From Akebia trifoliata (Eukaryota; Streptophyta; Magnoliopsida; Ranunculales; Lardizabalaceae): a stretch of 64,000 bases of DNA. Every line of letters begins with the position of its first letter. Position 1 is the first letter of the stretch. Positions 12,378 to 24,072 of the stretch are shown one piece after another. The stretch spans positions 21,253,288 to 21,317,287 of the forward strand of contig CM030717.1 in NCBI GenBank assembly GCA_017979445.1. Direction: 5' to 3'. The notes below the pieces were generated by a model, which saw only the letters and a program-made list of their open reading frames with translations, was not told where the DNA came from and did not search any database. Position numbers and translations under genes: made by a program.

Positions 12378-13630
12378 TCTATGGCGCACCGCCAAATCTC
12401 AAGGTACTAGGTGACACTTCAAAATTTGGACATGGCCCTCTCTGTTTATGTTAGAGTTCCACAGAACTTGGAATGATAATCAATTATACAACAAATCTTG
12501 TATATAAAAAAATACAAATATGAGATAACAGCAGAAGACTAAATATATCTAACACGTAAGTAGATCAGAGTGTGGAAGTTTAATAATATATGGGGTTACA
12601 AAAATGCTCTCACTCTAACATGAACCTAACACTCAACTCCAAAATCTATATACATCCTGGACGAAACTGACAACATTAAAGGGTGTAGCCTTAGGGCTCA
12701 CCATGCAATAGAATCTGGTCGTCGATCTAACCAACCAGGTACTTCTTACTTTCTGACTCCGTACCTGCCTCAATAACTACAAGTTTTGAAATTAACAAAA
12801 TAGGAAGGAAAGGGTGAGTAACAATGGTTACCCACTAAGTCTACAATCAATTCCTACTAATAACCTTTTTTAAAAATGATCGAATAATCATACTGAACAT
12901 TTTAATAAATGCAAGGCTATACGAAATAAAATACGATCAACTGGTACATATAACCAAGAATGAGTAGCTAAATAGCTTAAGAGTTTACATAACATCAATC
13001 ATCAGTACTCATTGTATATTTTTATTTTTATACAAATATAATTGACAAGCATGCTTTTAAGTTTATATTTCAAGATAAAACAAAAGCTACATAATACACG
13101 ATGGTGGAGCAGTAAAATTAGAGAGTTGGAATTCACGACTGGATCGCTCCTAGTCGGGACGTGATATTTCTCAATAAAGTTGTAGTTCCTGATTTTGTGG
13201 TTGGTCGCTGTTTACTACACTTGCAGGACCATTTATCCGGTTCAGACTGACTGTTTGACGTGACCATAAGCAATGGGTCTATTTTTGATGTGTCAGAACG
13301 TTTGACTCCTACTAGATTGTTAGTGCTCAATGACGAATCATCTTCGTCTATGCTTATCAGGCGTGCATGTGATTCCCAAAATAAACCCTCCATTCATATA
13401 CGACCACTTTTACAATACACGTTCACTAGTAAATATAAAGATGAATGGACCTGAATTCCAGTTGTGACTCCACTCTCATACGCATCCCATACCATGTATG
13501 AGCTTGGTGGTCCCTACCGTACATCTTAGGATAGTACACCACTTCGAATGATATGACGCACTATCCCTTCACACATTTACAGAAAATTTAATAGCTCACA
13601 AAATAGGTACTTATATATATATATATATAT

Positions 13631-14017
13631 GGGAACGGTTCGGCAGCCCTAAAGTTTGCCAAGTTTTGTGCCAAACATTTTTTATAAATCACTTTTGATG
13701 GGGTTAGAATTTTGGAATAGGCTGATTTTTGATGATGATGATCTCTACAATGAAGAGATCATCCTCACAAAAAATCAGCTCATTTTGAAACTTCTAACCC
13801 TAGTTTACAAGTTGAAGAATCATGGACCGTCCAATTTTTGTAAATCGCTTTTGATGGGGTTAGAAGTTTTGGAATAGGCTGATTTTTGGTCAGGATGATC
13901 TCCTCATCATAGAGATCATCCTCACAAAAAATCAGCTCATTCCAAAGCTTCTAACTCATATTTTGAAAAATGTTTGGCACCAAACTTGGCAAACTTTAGG
14001 GCTGCTGAACCGTCCCC
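13631..14017. mobile_element. MITE, 387 bp, inserted in a (TA)n tract
   Basis: Terminal inverted repeats of about 50 bp begin gggaacggttcggcagccc on the left and ggggacggttcagcagccc on the right (minus). Inner parts also pair: aaaaatcagctcat and ggctgatttttg segments form a second inverted repeat around agagatcatcc. It has no coding capacity. Both ends abut (TA)n runs (about 13613-13630 and 14018-14036), so the duplication is TA or lies within the microsatellite. Rice Micron MITEs show the same target habit; I do not claim the same family. Confidence 0.85.
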
Positions 14018-14036
14018 TATATATATATATATATAT

Positions 14037-14790
14037 AAAAAAAAAAGAGAAATTAACATAACAAGGTTGAGAATGGATATCCAGTTTCTTACCATGCAAC
14101 TGTGACCATCCGGCCTAAAATAAATAATAATACTCAGAGCCTTTACGTCAACATAATTTAAATAAACATGCAACCATTCATTACCCCTGGATATCCCTTC
14201 ATCAACCTACACACGACATACAACGTAAAATGTAGACATCACCCCTTGGGTGTGATTCTGACATTTTATCGTTCATCTCTTTTCCCATTCTTTTGATGTT
14301 TTCACTTCTTGACTTTTTAAATCAAACCTTTCTTTTTCAAGCTTCCAAATTTACTTTGATCATTCAATCGATAAAACCATTAAATTTTTGTTAAAATAGG
14401 GTCTCAATGGGTATGCAAAGGCATACTATCAAAATTAAAAAAGTTGGTGAAAATTTGGCTAAGTGTCGAAAACTCAAATTTTCAAAGTTATCGAAATTTA
14501 AAACGGATTTTTGAAAATGAAATCCTTGAGCACGAGATTCGACACCATATAAGTTTTATAGCCTAATTCAAAGTAACGCGAATGATATTAACTTTTAAGA
14601 ATTTATTGAAAACGTCGAAATTTACATTTTGTTCTTGAAACCAAAATTTGGATTTTGATCATTTGAGATTTTGATCTTGAAACCATTCCCATTATTTTGA
14701 AATTGGGGGAAAACCTTAATTTCATTAAAGAACTAAATGTAAATCGAAAATGAAATGAATAGTAGAAAAACATGTATAAGTCATGAGGAG
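14037..14790 (-). mobile_element. Element C LTR segment absent from the other LTR
   Basis: This block of about 750 bp lies between the MITE and the point where the two C LTRs realign (gtcatgaggagaataaatc at about 14780 and 7958). No gene is visible. Either the 6690-9205 LTR lost it or it is part of a separate insertion; no duplication was found to prove insertion. Confidence 0.45.
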
Positions 14791-15997
14791 AATAAATCAA
14801 AAGTCTAAAGCAAGTTTAATAAAATTCTATTGGTGGTTGTCGATGGCAGAAGCATGATTCTGTCGATGGGATAGACAGAATGGCCTTTGGTAGGTGTTGG
14901 TGGAATCGACGGCTCCTACCGACAGCACTAAACACTTTCAAGAATTTTCGATTTTTCGATCCATTTTTTGGGTTTTTCTTCCGTTCTTCGAGCCCTTCTA
15001 CCCACTCACGAATTTATTATTAAAATTTGATAAAAACACATCAAATCTCTAATTCTAACATAAATTTAAACTCAAACACAAGATTTTTACGATTTATAAA
15101 TAGAAACAACAAGTTTTCTTAAAAACTTAAATGTACATTTTCAAAATCTAAGGTTACTACTAAGAATTGAGTGTCCCTTGCTGTGGTGATTGTTGGACAC
15201 GATGACCTAGCTTGGAAATCAAGGATCAACTGCTCAAAGCTTTGATATTTGTTGAACTTGGATGCAAAACGGATCGGGTTGGTTGTGAAACCTTCGAAAG
15301 AAGTGATCTTCTTCTTTCCACAACGAAAAACGACTCTTCCCCTAATTGAATGAGATTCCAAGTGAGTAGAATCGAAACCCCTTTGCTGATTTTCAATGAG
15401 AACCCAAGATAAAGAAAAGGAAATGAAGGTTGGATGGGGTGAGAACTTGGAGTTCAACAACGCTTACTACTTTACCTTCTTCGTTGAGGTTCAACTCGAA
15501 CTTGATTGTGAAGGATCTTGCCAAGAATTGGTTGAAACCAAAGGAAATGGGCTGACTCTATGTGAGTTAGGAAAAGAGAGAATGAAATAAAAGAAGGTTT
15601 TAGTTCTTTTATAAAGAGTTTGAGAGTATTTTGGGTATTTTTTTTAGCTTCTATGTTCGACGATAAGCTGACCATTCGGACTTGAAAAATGACAAATGAG
15701 TATTCCATTTCGAATAATTTTTCGTTGTGGACCTAATGGTGACGTCAAATTTTCTTGATTCTCGTTCTAACAAAATTCGAGAATTTTATAACTTTTTTAA
15801 TCGAACTCGAATTCAAACTTGCTTACAGGCTAAAATATATATTTCGGCCTTCTTGAATCCAATGGTGAAGTCAATTTTCATTAAAAATGGCCATAACATG
15901 ATTTGAGTATTTTATTTCAAGTCCCTCTTTCAAAATTTTCCCAAAATATCACCATTTGATTTCTTCGAGATAAGAGTTGAAAATTCGGGGTATTACA

Positions 15998-16594
15998 AAC
16001 TAGTTGAGTGGATTTGGACCACCAACACCAACTTGGGGTACGAACTCGAGGGGCTGAGACAATTACGTCCCATTGTCGTCCTTTCCTAAATCTATTACAC
16101 TCTAAGCCTTCTAGGATTAATAAAATAAACTTTAAAATGTACCCTTTGAACTTTGTAAAATTAAAACTTACGACAAGTTTAATCTAAGAAGAAATAAAAG
16201 AAAAGAAAAGTTGTTATTTTTTCATCAAATAACCAGATCCAAATGGTCAAACAAATTCTCCAACCACGTCATTCCTCTTCAAATCCTTCAGCTGAAAACA
16301 TAAAACAAATCCAAGTCAAAAATCTAGAAAAATCAATATTTCATGCAATTCTTAGAAGATACAAAATTTCACTATAAAAATCTGATATGTGAATCTCTAG
16401 GTTTGATCGAGTTGCCTAGGTTGACCAAGGTGCCACAATAAAATTCTAACAAAATCTAAAAAAAAAATTTAGGGTTTTGCTTGCAAGTGATTTAGAAATC
16501 CAACAAAAAAAATTTGAATTTTTTTGAGAAATAGAACTTCGATTCGCAAGAATCCTAGTCGAAATTTTGTTAAAAAAGTATTGGATCAATCTGT
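15998..16594 (-). mobile_element. Family A leader (copy ii)
   Basis: It matches the leader of copy iii near 20870-20930 (ggcttagagtgtaatagat and ggaaaggacga phrases) and duplicates 6220-6690. It is non-coding and cut at 15998 by element C. Confidence 0.65.
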
Positions 16595-16595
16595 T

Positions 16596-16614
16596 GTCCT
16601 CGACAGCAGTACCA
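16596..16614 (-). other. tRNA-Asp primer binding site, degenerate (copy ii)
   Basis: On the minus strand tggtactgctgtcgaggac matches the 19 bases complementary to the plant tRNA-Asp 3' end (tggcgccgttgccggggat) at 13 positions. It lies three bases after the LTR end. tRNA-Asp priming is typical of the Athila lineage. Confidence 0.6.
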
Positions 16615-16617
16615 AAT

Positions 16618-17843
16618 TGTTCAAGCTGTAGTTATGAATAATAAGAATAATAGAACAAAAATAAATTAAAAAAATCTTGGCATGCAAAGGTCGATCCATA
16701 AAGACAACGCTATTCAATTATCCTTATAAGGACTATGAGTAACCAATTAAAAATTGATTTAGAAATATTTAATTAAACTAATGAAATGTAGAAACTAAAA
16801 AATAAAGAATAGATCAGTCAAATCAACCCTAGAAAATATAATAAATAAAATAAGTTTGAATCATTTTTATTTCAATCTACTTAGACAAAGCTAATGCTAG
16901 TTGATCGGAAAGTTAATCTGGTTTAGCACACATAATAATTGAAAAGTATAATTCCTTTTTAAATGAATAAATATAGACATCTAAAATCAATTACCTGAAT
17001 TAAGCATGATTTAACTCGACTTTATCTAAGATTAAACTACCAGAATTCTTGATAATTTAAAATAGACATTCAATACTTATAAACAAAAAGTAAATCAATT
17101 AAGAACATTACAGAATGATCGATTCAGAACAAATTCATTCATTATATTTTGTTTTGACTTCATTGACCTCTCTAATGGAGGTTTAGTCAATAAACATTGC
17201 AAAATCAATTAAAGAAAAATTAAAAAGATAAGAAAGGAAAATTTTATCTTTATTGATCTTGGAACCGAATCTGGTAAAGTCTCTTTACATTTACAAAGCT
17301 TCCAAAGAACTAACATAAAAATATAAAAATAAAAATAAAAGAGAAGTAGAGAAAATGATCTTAGAGGAGATGAGATAAGATAATTGGATTCTGGTCTAGT
17401 CTCTTATTTAGAGAGAAATCATATTAGGATTTCTATAGGATTCAGAATACTTTTGTATTTTACAAGGACTCAAAACCCTAACTTGTTTCGATATAAATCA
17501 CGTCGCCTTATTGATGTATGAATCTTGAGGAAAATTATGCACTATTCACCGCACCGCCCTATCCAACTTGGGCGTCATAGTCCATGAGGGCCCACTAGGT
17601 CTACATCTTGGTTAGTTGACTTTGTTCGGATCCTGAATCATCGTGAATGCTTCGGATTTTTCTGATTCATTTTTGGAAATTTGAAATTTTTTTCTGTTAC
17701 ACGAAAATTATTGTAACTAGTGAAAAAAAAAACATAATTTATTGAAATCGATATTTATTATGGATAAATGATGAATTATATCTAATTAAAGGATTTACTT
17801 TAGATTTTATCCATAAAGTCTATGAAATTAGGACTTTAAATCA
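16618..17843 (-). mobile_element. Family A LTR, antisense (copy ii)
   Basis: It begins TGATTTAAAG on the minus strand at 17843, preceded by the polypurine tract tttggaggtg, and ends AACA at 16618 beside the primer site. It is 1226 bp long and diverged from the plus-strand copies. No gene. Confidence 0.65.
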
Positions 17844-19443
17844 CACCTCCAAACCTATATTTTGCTAGTCCCAAGCAAATATTAAGTAAAACGTAAATTA
17901 CAAACCACTTTCATAGGTTACACGACTGCATTTAACAAATTTAGTAAGCCCTTAAACCCCTAGGTTAGCCTTAGTGGACGAGTTTGGCTTGTGAAGGTTT
18001 GCAATGAATATACTCAGAAAATTCCAACACTTAATAAAAATATCAAAATCACAATTGATGTATGTAATGAAAACAGAAGGATATTTCACAAATCAGTCAA
18101 GGACTTTTTATGCTTGAACAAAGTTCTAAGTTTCTATTCCTTTGTTTAGAAAACTACAAAAATAATTTTAATACCTATGTAATTTTTCTGATTTTAAAAG
18201 CAACACATTTTTCAAGAATAAGTTTTCACTTCCTAACTGTTAAGAATTGTCAATTCTACCTAAGTTCTAACTCAAAAACTAAGTATCCTACTTAAGATTG
18301 TGAAAGGTATGGGTGTTTACTTTAATACCTCTAAAAGACTTTATCCATTGATATTACAACTTACTCACGTTTTTAGCATTGACGACTTTCACACTATTAA
18401 AATTACTTTATTTGGTCTCATTGGACTCTTTTCATTTTTGTACTTTTTCATTTAAGCATTTTTATTTTGATTTAGTTTTTTTCACATTTTTCTACTTTTT
18501 ATTTTTTAACTTTTTTTCTCACATCACTATTTTCTAATGTTCTTTTTCAAAAAATAGGTAGCCCTTTTCAAGGTATCTAGTCCAATCCTATGGTTGTCAT
18601 CCAAGTCATATTAACCCCAGTTCTATTTTTCTTCTAATCAGCTAACCAAAGGAAAATGAAGTCATAACTTACTAGACTAGATTTCCCCTATCACTCTAGA
18701 TAGAGAAGAAGGTCAAATCTTATAAAATCTTATTTTTTCAGTAACTCAATCAGAAGTGTCGTGAATTTTGCAATGTAATCTTTTTATGATTTTCTTAATG
18801 AGGAATAATAAAAAAGAACTTATGATAAAAAATTAGGACATGCTTAAGATTTGAAATTCATATGTAAGCACTACATACAAAGATTATGAAGAAAATATTT
18901 TAAAAGTGTTAAATATTTTTCTTTTTATTTTTCCTCTTTTTTTTTTAAACTTGAAAATAAATAAACAATGCAATTGTGAGCTAACCTAATACCCCCAAAT
19001 CTAAATGAAATATTGTCCTCATTATACAAGCAATAATGAAATAAAGATAAAGGTTAGATTACACTTGAAACAGATTGAGTATTAATGTGTAAAATATTAT
19101 TACAACAGATCTACAAAGATTTAGAGATAACAATGATAATGTCCGAAATAGTTTTGCATAAAAGAAATCCTACTTAAAATATAAAACAACCTTACTATCC
19201 TAATCTAAGATAAAAGAAATCATAATCCATTTTTTACTTAACCCTTTGTTTCCTCGATTAGTCAGTTTAGATTGAGAGAAAGAAAGAAAACTAAGGTTCT
19301 ATATGGAAATTTATAAACAAAGAAATCCTAACTGCACTACTTATCTTAAAAATATATTAAAAAAAACACCAGGTTGCCTCCTAGATTAGTTAAGTTTAAT
19401 GTCTTTAGTCGGACCTATCAAAAGGTCTGACTCCTAGGTATTT
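17844..19443 (-). mobile_element. Family A 3' internal region, antisense (copy ii)
   Basis: The reverse complement of 18590-18670 matches 23380-23490 of copy iii (gctgattagaagaaaaa and gaaaagggctacctattttt). Small ORFs here are not conserved between copies, so I call none of them genes. The 5' part of this internal region is missing; the break coincides with the start of copy iii at 19444. Confidence 0.65.
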
Positions 19444-20345
19444 TGATTAGTGTCTCGAAACACTGATTTATCTGCACTTTTACAGGACATTTATCTAAGT
19501 TTTTGTTTATTTTTCTCCATATTAAGTTAATAATCATGTTAAGCATCGAAATATCATGTTGCATATTTTTGTATGCTAGTTAGGCTTAATTGTAGATAAT
19601 AAATTGCATTTGTCAGAAAATCCTGATTACGCGTGTTTACTATGCAGATCAAAGATCAAACCATCAAATTGGGCTCCAAAATCAGAAACTAGACATTGCA
19701 TTTCAATCTAAAGGTCCAAACAAGCATCCTAGCAAAATTTCAAGATAAAATCTTTCAACTTAACCATGGCACGGTGAGCATCTAGCACGACCCGGTGAAC
19801 CTCGATCGGAACATCCTAAAATTTCTCGAGTGTGCTCCTTGCGGAACGCCCTAAGATCAAATGAATTCTTATACCATTTAGCTTAAGTTAGATGTTTTAT
19901 GCTTAGATTAGATCAAGATAAAATATTCTTAATCTAGATAATTGGTAGTAGGGGTTTCACAAATTAGTGAGTGAAGGAGCCCTTACTCCAATGTTATTCA
20001 TGCTTCCACGCTATATCTTCTAATCCAAGGAATTCATACCAAGTCCTTGAAATTGAGTTAAAAGAAAGATAGGACATAGATATGGTTTTAAATGATAGCC
20101 CTAGGTAACTCTAATTACTAGTGATATTCTTCTCTTGTTCTTAGCTTAATTTTCATTACTATTGTTTTATTTTCCAACAACTTTTTATTATATTTGGGTT
20201 ACACAAAACACAAAAATAGATTTTAATATTGCTTTAGATCAACTTTATTTCTTTTAGCTTGGTAACTACCCTTATTCCTAGTGTTCAGCCCTTACTTGCC
20301 TTCCTCATGTTTGGTATAACTTAAGTTTCCACATATACACAATTA
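19444..20345 (+). mobile_element. 5' LTR of copy iii (internally deleted)
   Basis: It starts TGATTAGTGTC and ends CAATTA before the primer site. Relative to 2534-4390 it lacks the middle part between about 19840 and 19870, which includes the TATA box region, so this LTR probably cannot drive transcription. Confidence 0.7.
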
Positions 20346-20351
20346 GAATTT

Positions 20352-20370
20352 TGGTGCCGCTACTAGGAAA
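20352..20370 (+). other. tRNA-Asp primer binding site, degenerate (copy iii)
   Basis: The sequence tggtgccgctactaggaaa matches the tRNA-Asp complement (tggcgccgttgccggggat) except at scattered positions, mostly C to T or G to A. It sits six bases after the LTR end. Confidence 0.65.
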
Positions 20371-21234
20371 AGGTATAATAGTTTCAAGTTTTGATTTGAA
20401 GTTTATTTTCACTATTTTTCACTATTTTTCACTATTTTTCTTTATTTTTCTATATTTGTTTTTAGTAGATCCAAAAAAAAATTCAAACAAAAAATCAAAA
20501 AAAATATTCATTACAATCAATGAACGAGCAGAAGCTTTCTTTTTAAATTTGGGGATGAAAACTAATGTCATCACCACATCGCGGTTAACCATTGGTGCAA
20601 CACGATAAAATTGTGGGCATCTTTGATTTGGTTTTTACATAAGCCTTCTAGTGATTCTTAGATTGTAACAACATTCTCTACTTTTATTTTTATATCTCGA
20701 TCTCGTCTAGTTTTTTACTTTCAATTTCTTTTATAGGTTGGAACAATTTTTTGAGAAAAAACTTAAAATATCATCAAACCTCCAAGAAGATTTCAGTTTA
20801 GATAGATTTGATTTTCTATTTTAGATACTTTTGTATTAAGTTCTTTGTAAATTTTCTTTCATTAATTATCTAAGAAGGCTTGGATTGTAATAGACTAGGA
20901 AAGGACGATGATTGGACGATACCGTCATGGCTCCTTAGGTTAGCATACCAAATCTGCAGTTGGTATCCTAAGTCGAAACACCCATGCATTTCTTTGCTAG
21001 TGGGTTACTCTTTGCCTTTGTTTGTTATTTTCCAATTTGCATACACTTGGATTAGTTAATTAGGTAGTTACGAACACCCCTATCCTAAGGATGACCCAAT
21101 ATGTTAAAGATTGAAAGTGATTGCCAATTTCTTTCTCTAATTAGGATAATCAATTCATTAATTATCAAATCAAATTAATTAAAATTAATTAGAATTGATT
21201 ATATGACCTAATAGCTCAATAGAAGAAATTCGTT

Positions 21235-21455
21235 TGAAGTTGCACCGATTGTGCTTCTTAATCACCTTTGGTATCTAGTAAAATCTTGTCCTTTAAGGGG
21301 ATAGATTCAGTCTATTCAAGAAATGAAGGTGATTTAAGAGTGCCTTTACTTATGTATTGTGCATCACCCTCGATTTACAAATCCAAACTTGATTTCATAG
21401 AATCGCATCGGAAAGCTAATTGTGTCATTTATATCCAATTAGGAGCTATCTAGAG
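21235..21455 (+). repeat. Shared leader module, copy 2 (family A copy iii)
   Basis: It begins gcaccgattgtgcttcttaa and continues through ggggatagattcagtctatt, with the dyad at 21301-21315 (one base of the stem changed), then gcctttacttatgtattgtg. It is homologous to the Ogre leaders. The 61-codon ORF reading through it is not conserved. Confidence 0.7.
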
Positions 21456-21571
21456 TTAGGCAACCAATTTAGGTCCAATATTTTCCTTTCATCATTATTT
21501 GATCAGCTATGTGTTTTGAACGTTTAATAAACATTTGAAGAGTTTTAGTAGTTCAATCTCTTGATCTTTCG

Positions 21572-22240
21572 ATGGATAATGATTATGAGTATGTCATGTC
21601 GAACATAGTGAGTGAGGTGGATAGTCTTAACGATGGAATCAATGTTTTTCAAACACCATCAATTTATAACGAGTTCATTCAACCATATCATTCAGAAAGT
21701 TGGTCCCATCCAAATTTCTCATATAGGTAGAACGAATCCACTCATGATAGATTTTTCGGTAATCATACGCATGACAACCTAATGATTCCTCAACAATCTT
21801 TATCAACATTTCAACCATTTATAGAGCCTCAATCGATGTACAATTGTCTTATTTCAACTTTTTAACTATCAATCGCATTAAAATTCATGATGATAGAGTT
21901 GCTAAATCAGCAATAGCAACAAGATAATACTCAAGCTCTAACCTGTATGGAAACCCTACTAAGGTACCTAAAGTTATCTTTAGAAGAAGGGAAGTTTGAT
22001 TAAATAAAAAATGAGGATATTCTATGATGAACTCCATAATTATCTATCCATAGTTGATAACCTACTTCCCTTTGAAGCCAAAATAGACATCAATCAGGTT
22101 ACAACACCAACCATAAAGAAGATAGAATTACAACTAGAGAAGCAAGCTATCTATTTTAAAAAGAGTAATCGTTCCTATAAGAAACAATTCCACAAAACCA
22201 ATCCTTTGAGCAACCTATCAAGGAAAAAGAAATTTATTTA
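21572..22240 (+). pseudogene. Family A gag-position ORF, decayed (copy iii)
   Basis: The frame opens at an ATG (MDNDYEYVMSNIVSEVD) and reads about 50 codons to a first stop, then on through further stops and frame changes to 22240. It has no domain I recognise. A GNHTHDNLMIP stretch matches GNHIHGISMMNP in copy iv, and LSIVDNLLPFE matches LSIIDTPLPIE, so both come from one ancestral protein. The final 76-codon part (22011-22240) is basic and ends in SRKKK. Gag identity rests on position only. Confidence 0.45.
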
Positions 22241-24059
22241 AAATTATCTATCAATCCATCTTTGAAAGACAATCTTTCTTAGAAAACAAGAGAAACAATT
22301 TCAATTCTCTGTTTACACTAACTCGTAAGAGTCTAATCACCACCAATAGTGAAATCTCTTTAGAAATTGATCAAAGTTTATATCCCTCCCAACCTATAAT
22401 TTTGCAAAATTATAAGGACCCTATAATCTTCATCATCACAGGGAACACAGTAATAGTAGTTGAACTATTTCTCAAAAAGGTGAATTTGTTAATGCAAAAA
22501 TACATAAGTAGGATGTTGGGTGTTTTGCAACATAATCTCCATACCATTCAAGTGATAGATATTTGTCTAAGTTATACACGAGATGAAAATTGAATCATGG
22601 ATTCTATCAAATTTGGTGATAGGAAAATTCGTAGAGATCACACTTTTTCATAGGTCCGGTTGAAGACTTTGTGCTTCTTTGGAAGCAACCCATGTAATCT
22701 GAGTTGAGATCCTCAACTCCAATAAGTCTGGTTGAAGACATAAAACTTAGCGTTGATGGGAGGCAACCCACAATTTTTGTTTTCATTTTTGGTAGTTTTA
22801 GATTTTAGGTAAATTATATACTTTTGTTGGCCCAGAACTTGGTTATTTTCCTCGTCGAGAACAGTTATTGGTTCGAAACCATAGTAGTAGATTCTAAAAG
22901 AAAAATCATAATAGGTCCCATATGTTTAGGGTTGTACGACACTAACCTACTTCCTTTTCTTTCATCAATTTCAATTTTTCCCTTGCATATGCATGTTGAA
23001 ATATTGTGGGCAATATCATGTTGAAGTTTAGGGGTGTATGGGTCAAATTTCCACTTATTTTTTTCTTCTATTCCAAATATCATAAAATTTTGAAAAATAA
23101 GAAAAACTTTGAAAAATATTTGGTGGCAACTTTGTTGTATTTTGTTCAAGATCTTAGCGTGTATATTTAAGCACTCAGTTAAAAAAAAATTAAAATCAGT
23201 CTTTGGTTTGAAGTTTTGAGCTAGAGTCCTCATTTGTGTTACTCTTAGGCAAAAATCAGAGCAAAATTAACTTTTGTTTATAGTTACTTCTAATAAGGTT
23301 GCCAAGAGTCTAGATTGAATTAAGTGAGCTTTTTACCTAGAGTATAAGGAAAAAATTGGGTTTGATGAATTTTGATTTCCTTGTTCATTTGATTGGCTGA
23401 TTAGAAGAAAAACAGAACTAGATTGAATATATCATGAATATCAACCATTGGATTAGATTGGGTACCATGAAAAGGGCTACCTATTTTTCTTAGAAAAAGA
23501 GTAAAAATGAAGTAGAATAGAAAAAGAAAAAAAAAACATGAAAGCCATCAAGTGTAAAAATGTGAATACACTAAATATCATAGATAAAATCTGTTAGAGT
23601 TTTTAAAGTGAACATCCACACTTTTCACTACCACAGACATGATGTTAAGTTTAGAATTAAATCCTAAGTTGATTTAACTATTTATGATTAGTTAAAAGGC
23701 TGAAACACCTCTAGGAAATTGAATCTCTATAGTTTCTAAGTTAGAATCATTATATCTTAAAAGCCAATTTAAGCCTAAGTTTTATCATAGAGAAATAAGA
23801 GTTGAAACTTTATATCTAGTATTACTTTCTAATGACTAACAACCCATAATTGACTTGTGTTTTTCAATATAAATTTTGATTTTGACCATATTTACTTCAA
23901 AGTTGTTTGAATTTTGTAGGTATATTCTTTGCAAACCCTCAAGAGTCAAACTCATCAACTAGGATTAACCTAGCAATTTAAGGGCTTGCAACATTCGCTT
24001 AATGCAGTCGAGGTACTTATAAAAATAATAATTTTATTTTCTAGGGACTAGAAAAATGT
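22241..24059 (+). mobile_element. Family A 3' internal region (copy iii), non-coding
   Basis: This holds two gttgaagac...ggcaaccca phrases (about 22650-22780) and A/T-rich sequence matching 17844-19443 in reverse. A 122-codon minus-strand frame at 22865-23233 is open but has no counterpart in copy ii. I see no gene. Confidence 0.6.
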
Positions 24060-24072
24060 AAGTTTGGAGGTG
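24060..24072 (+). other. Polypurine tract of copy iii
   Basis: The sequence aagtttggaggtg lies immediately before the 3' LTR start TGATTAAT. The same tract is present before the LTR at 2534. Confidence 0.7.

Larger units (their letters stand above)
6690..15997 (-). mobile_element. Element C: non-autonomous gypsy-type element with long LTRs, gag only
   Basis: Minus-strand order: LTR (15997 to 12382), primer site, decayed gag, about 1.7 kb without pol, polypurine tract, LTR (9205 to about 6690). LTRs begin TGTAATACCCC, as in many plant chromovirus-type (Tekay/Del) elements. No RT, RNase H or integrase is visible, so it is a deletion derivative or a gag-only element (TR-GAG type). The flanks do not form a target duplication: both sides are family A leader, but the same about 470 bp of that leader is present on both sides. 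Confidence 0.7.
12382..15997 (-). mobile_element. 5' LTR of element C
   Basis: It begins TGTAATACCCC on the minus strand at 15997 and ends ...GCGCCA at 12382, next to the primer site. It aligns with 6690-9205 but is about 1.1 kb longer because of a MITE and about 750 bp of LTR sequence that the other copy lacks. A TATA-like cttttataaag is at about 15606-15617. The next bases on the plus strand (aactagttgag) belong to family A leader. Confidence 0.7.
15998..19443 (-). mobile_element. Family A copy ii, antisense, with one LTR between two internal regions
   Basis: Minus-strand order: 3' internal region (19443-17844), polypurine tract, LTR (17843-16618), primer site, leader (16594-15998). A single LTR has internal sequence on both sides, as expected after recombination between LTRs of adjacent elements, or for an LTR joined to a second copy. 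Near 19370-19420 the minus strand has the gggaggcaaccc-type phrase often seen near the 3' end of Athila internal regions. Confidence 0.7.

Noticed and set aside
22865..23233. 122-codon minus-strand ORF in family A
   Set aside because: It has no counterpart in the homologous part of copy ii and no known motif.
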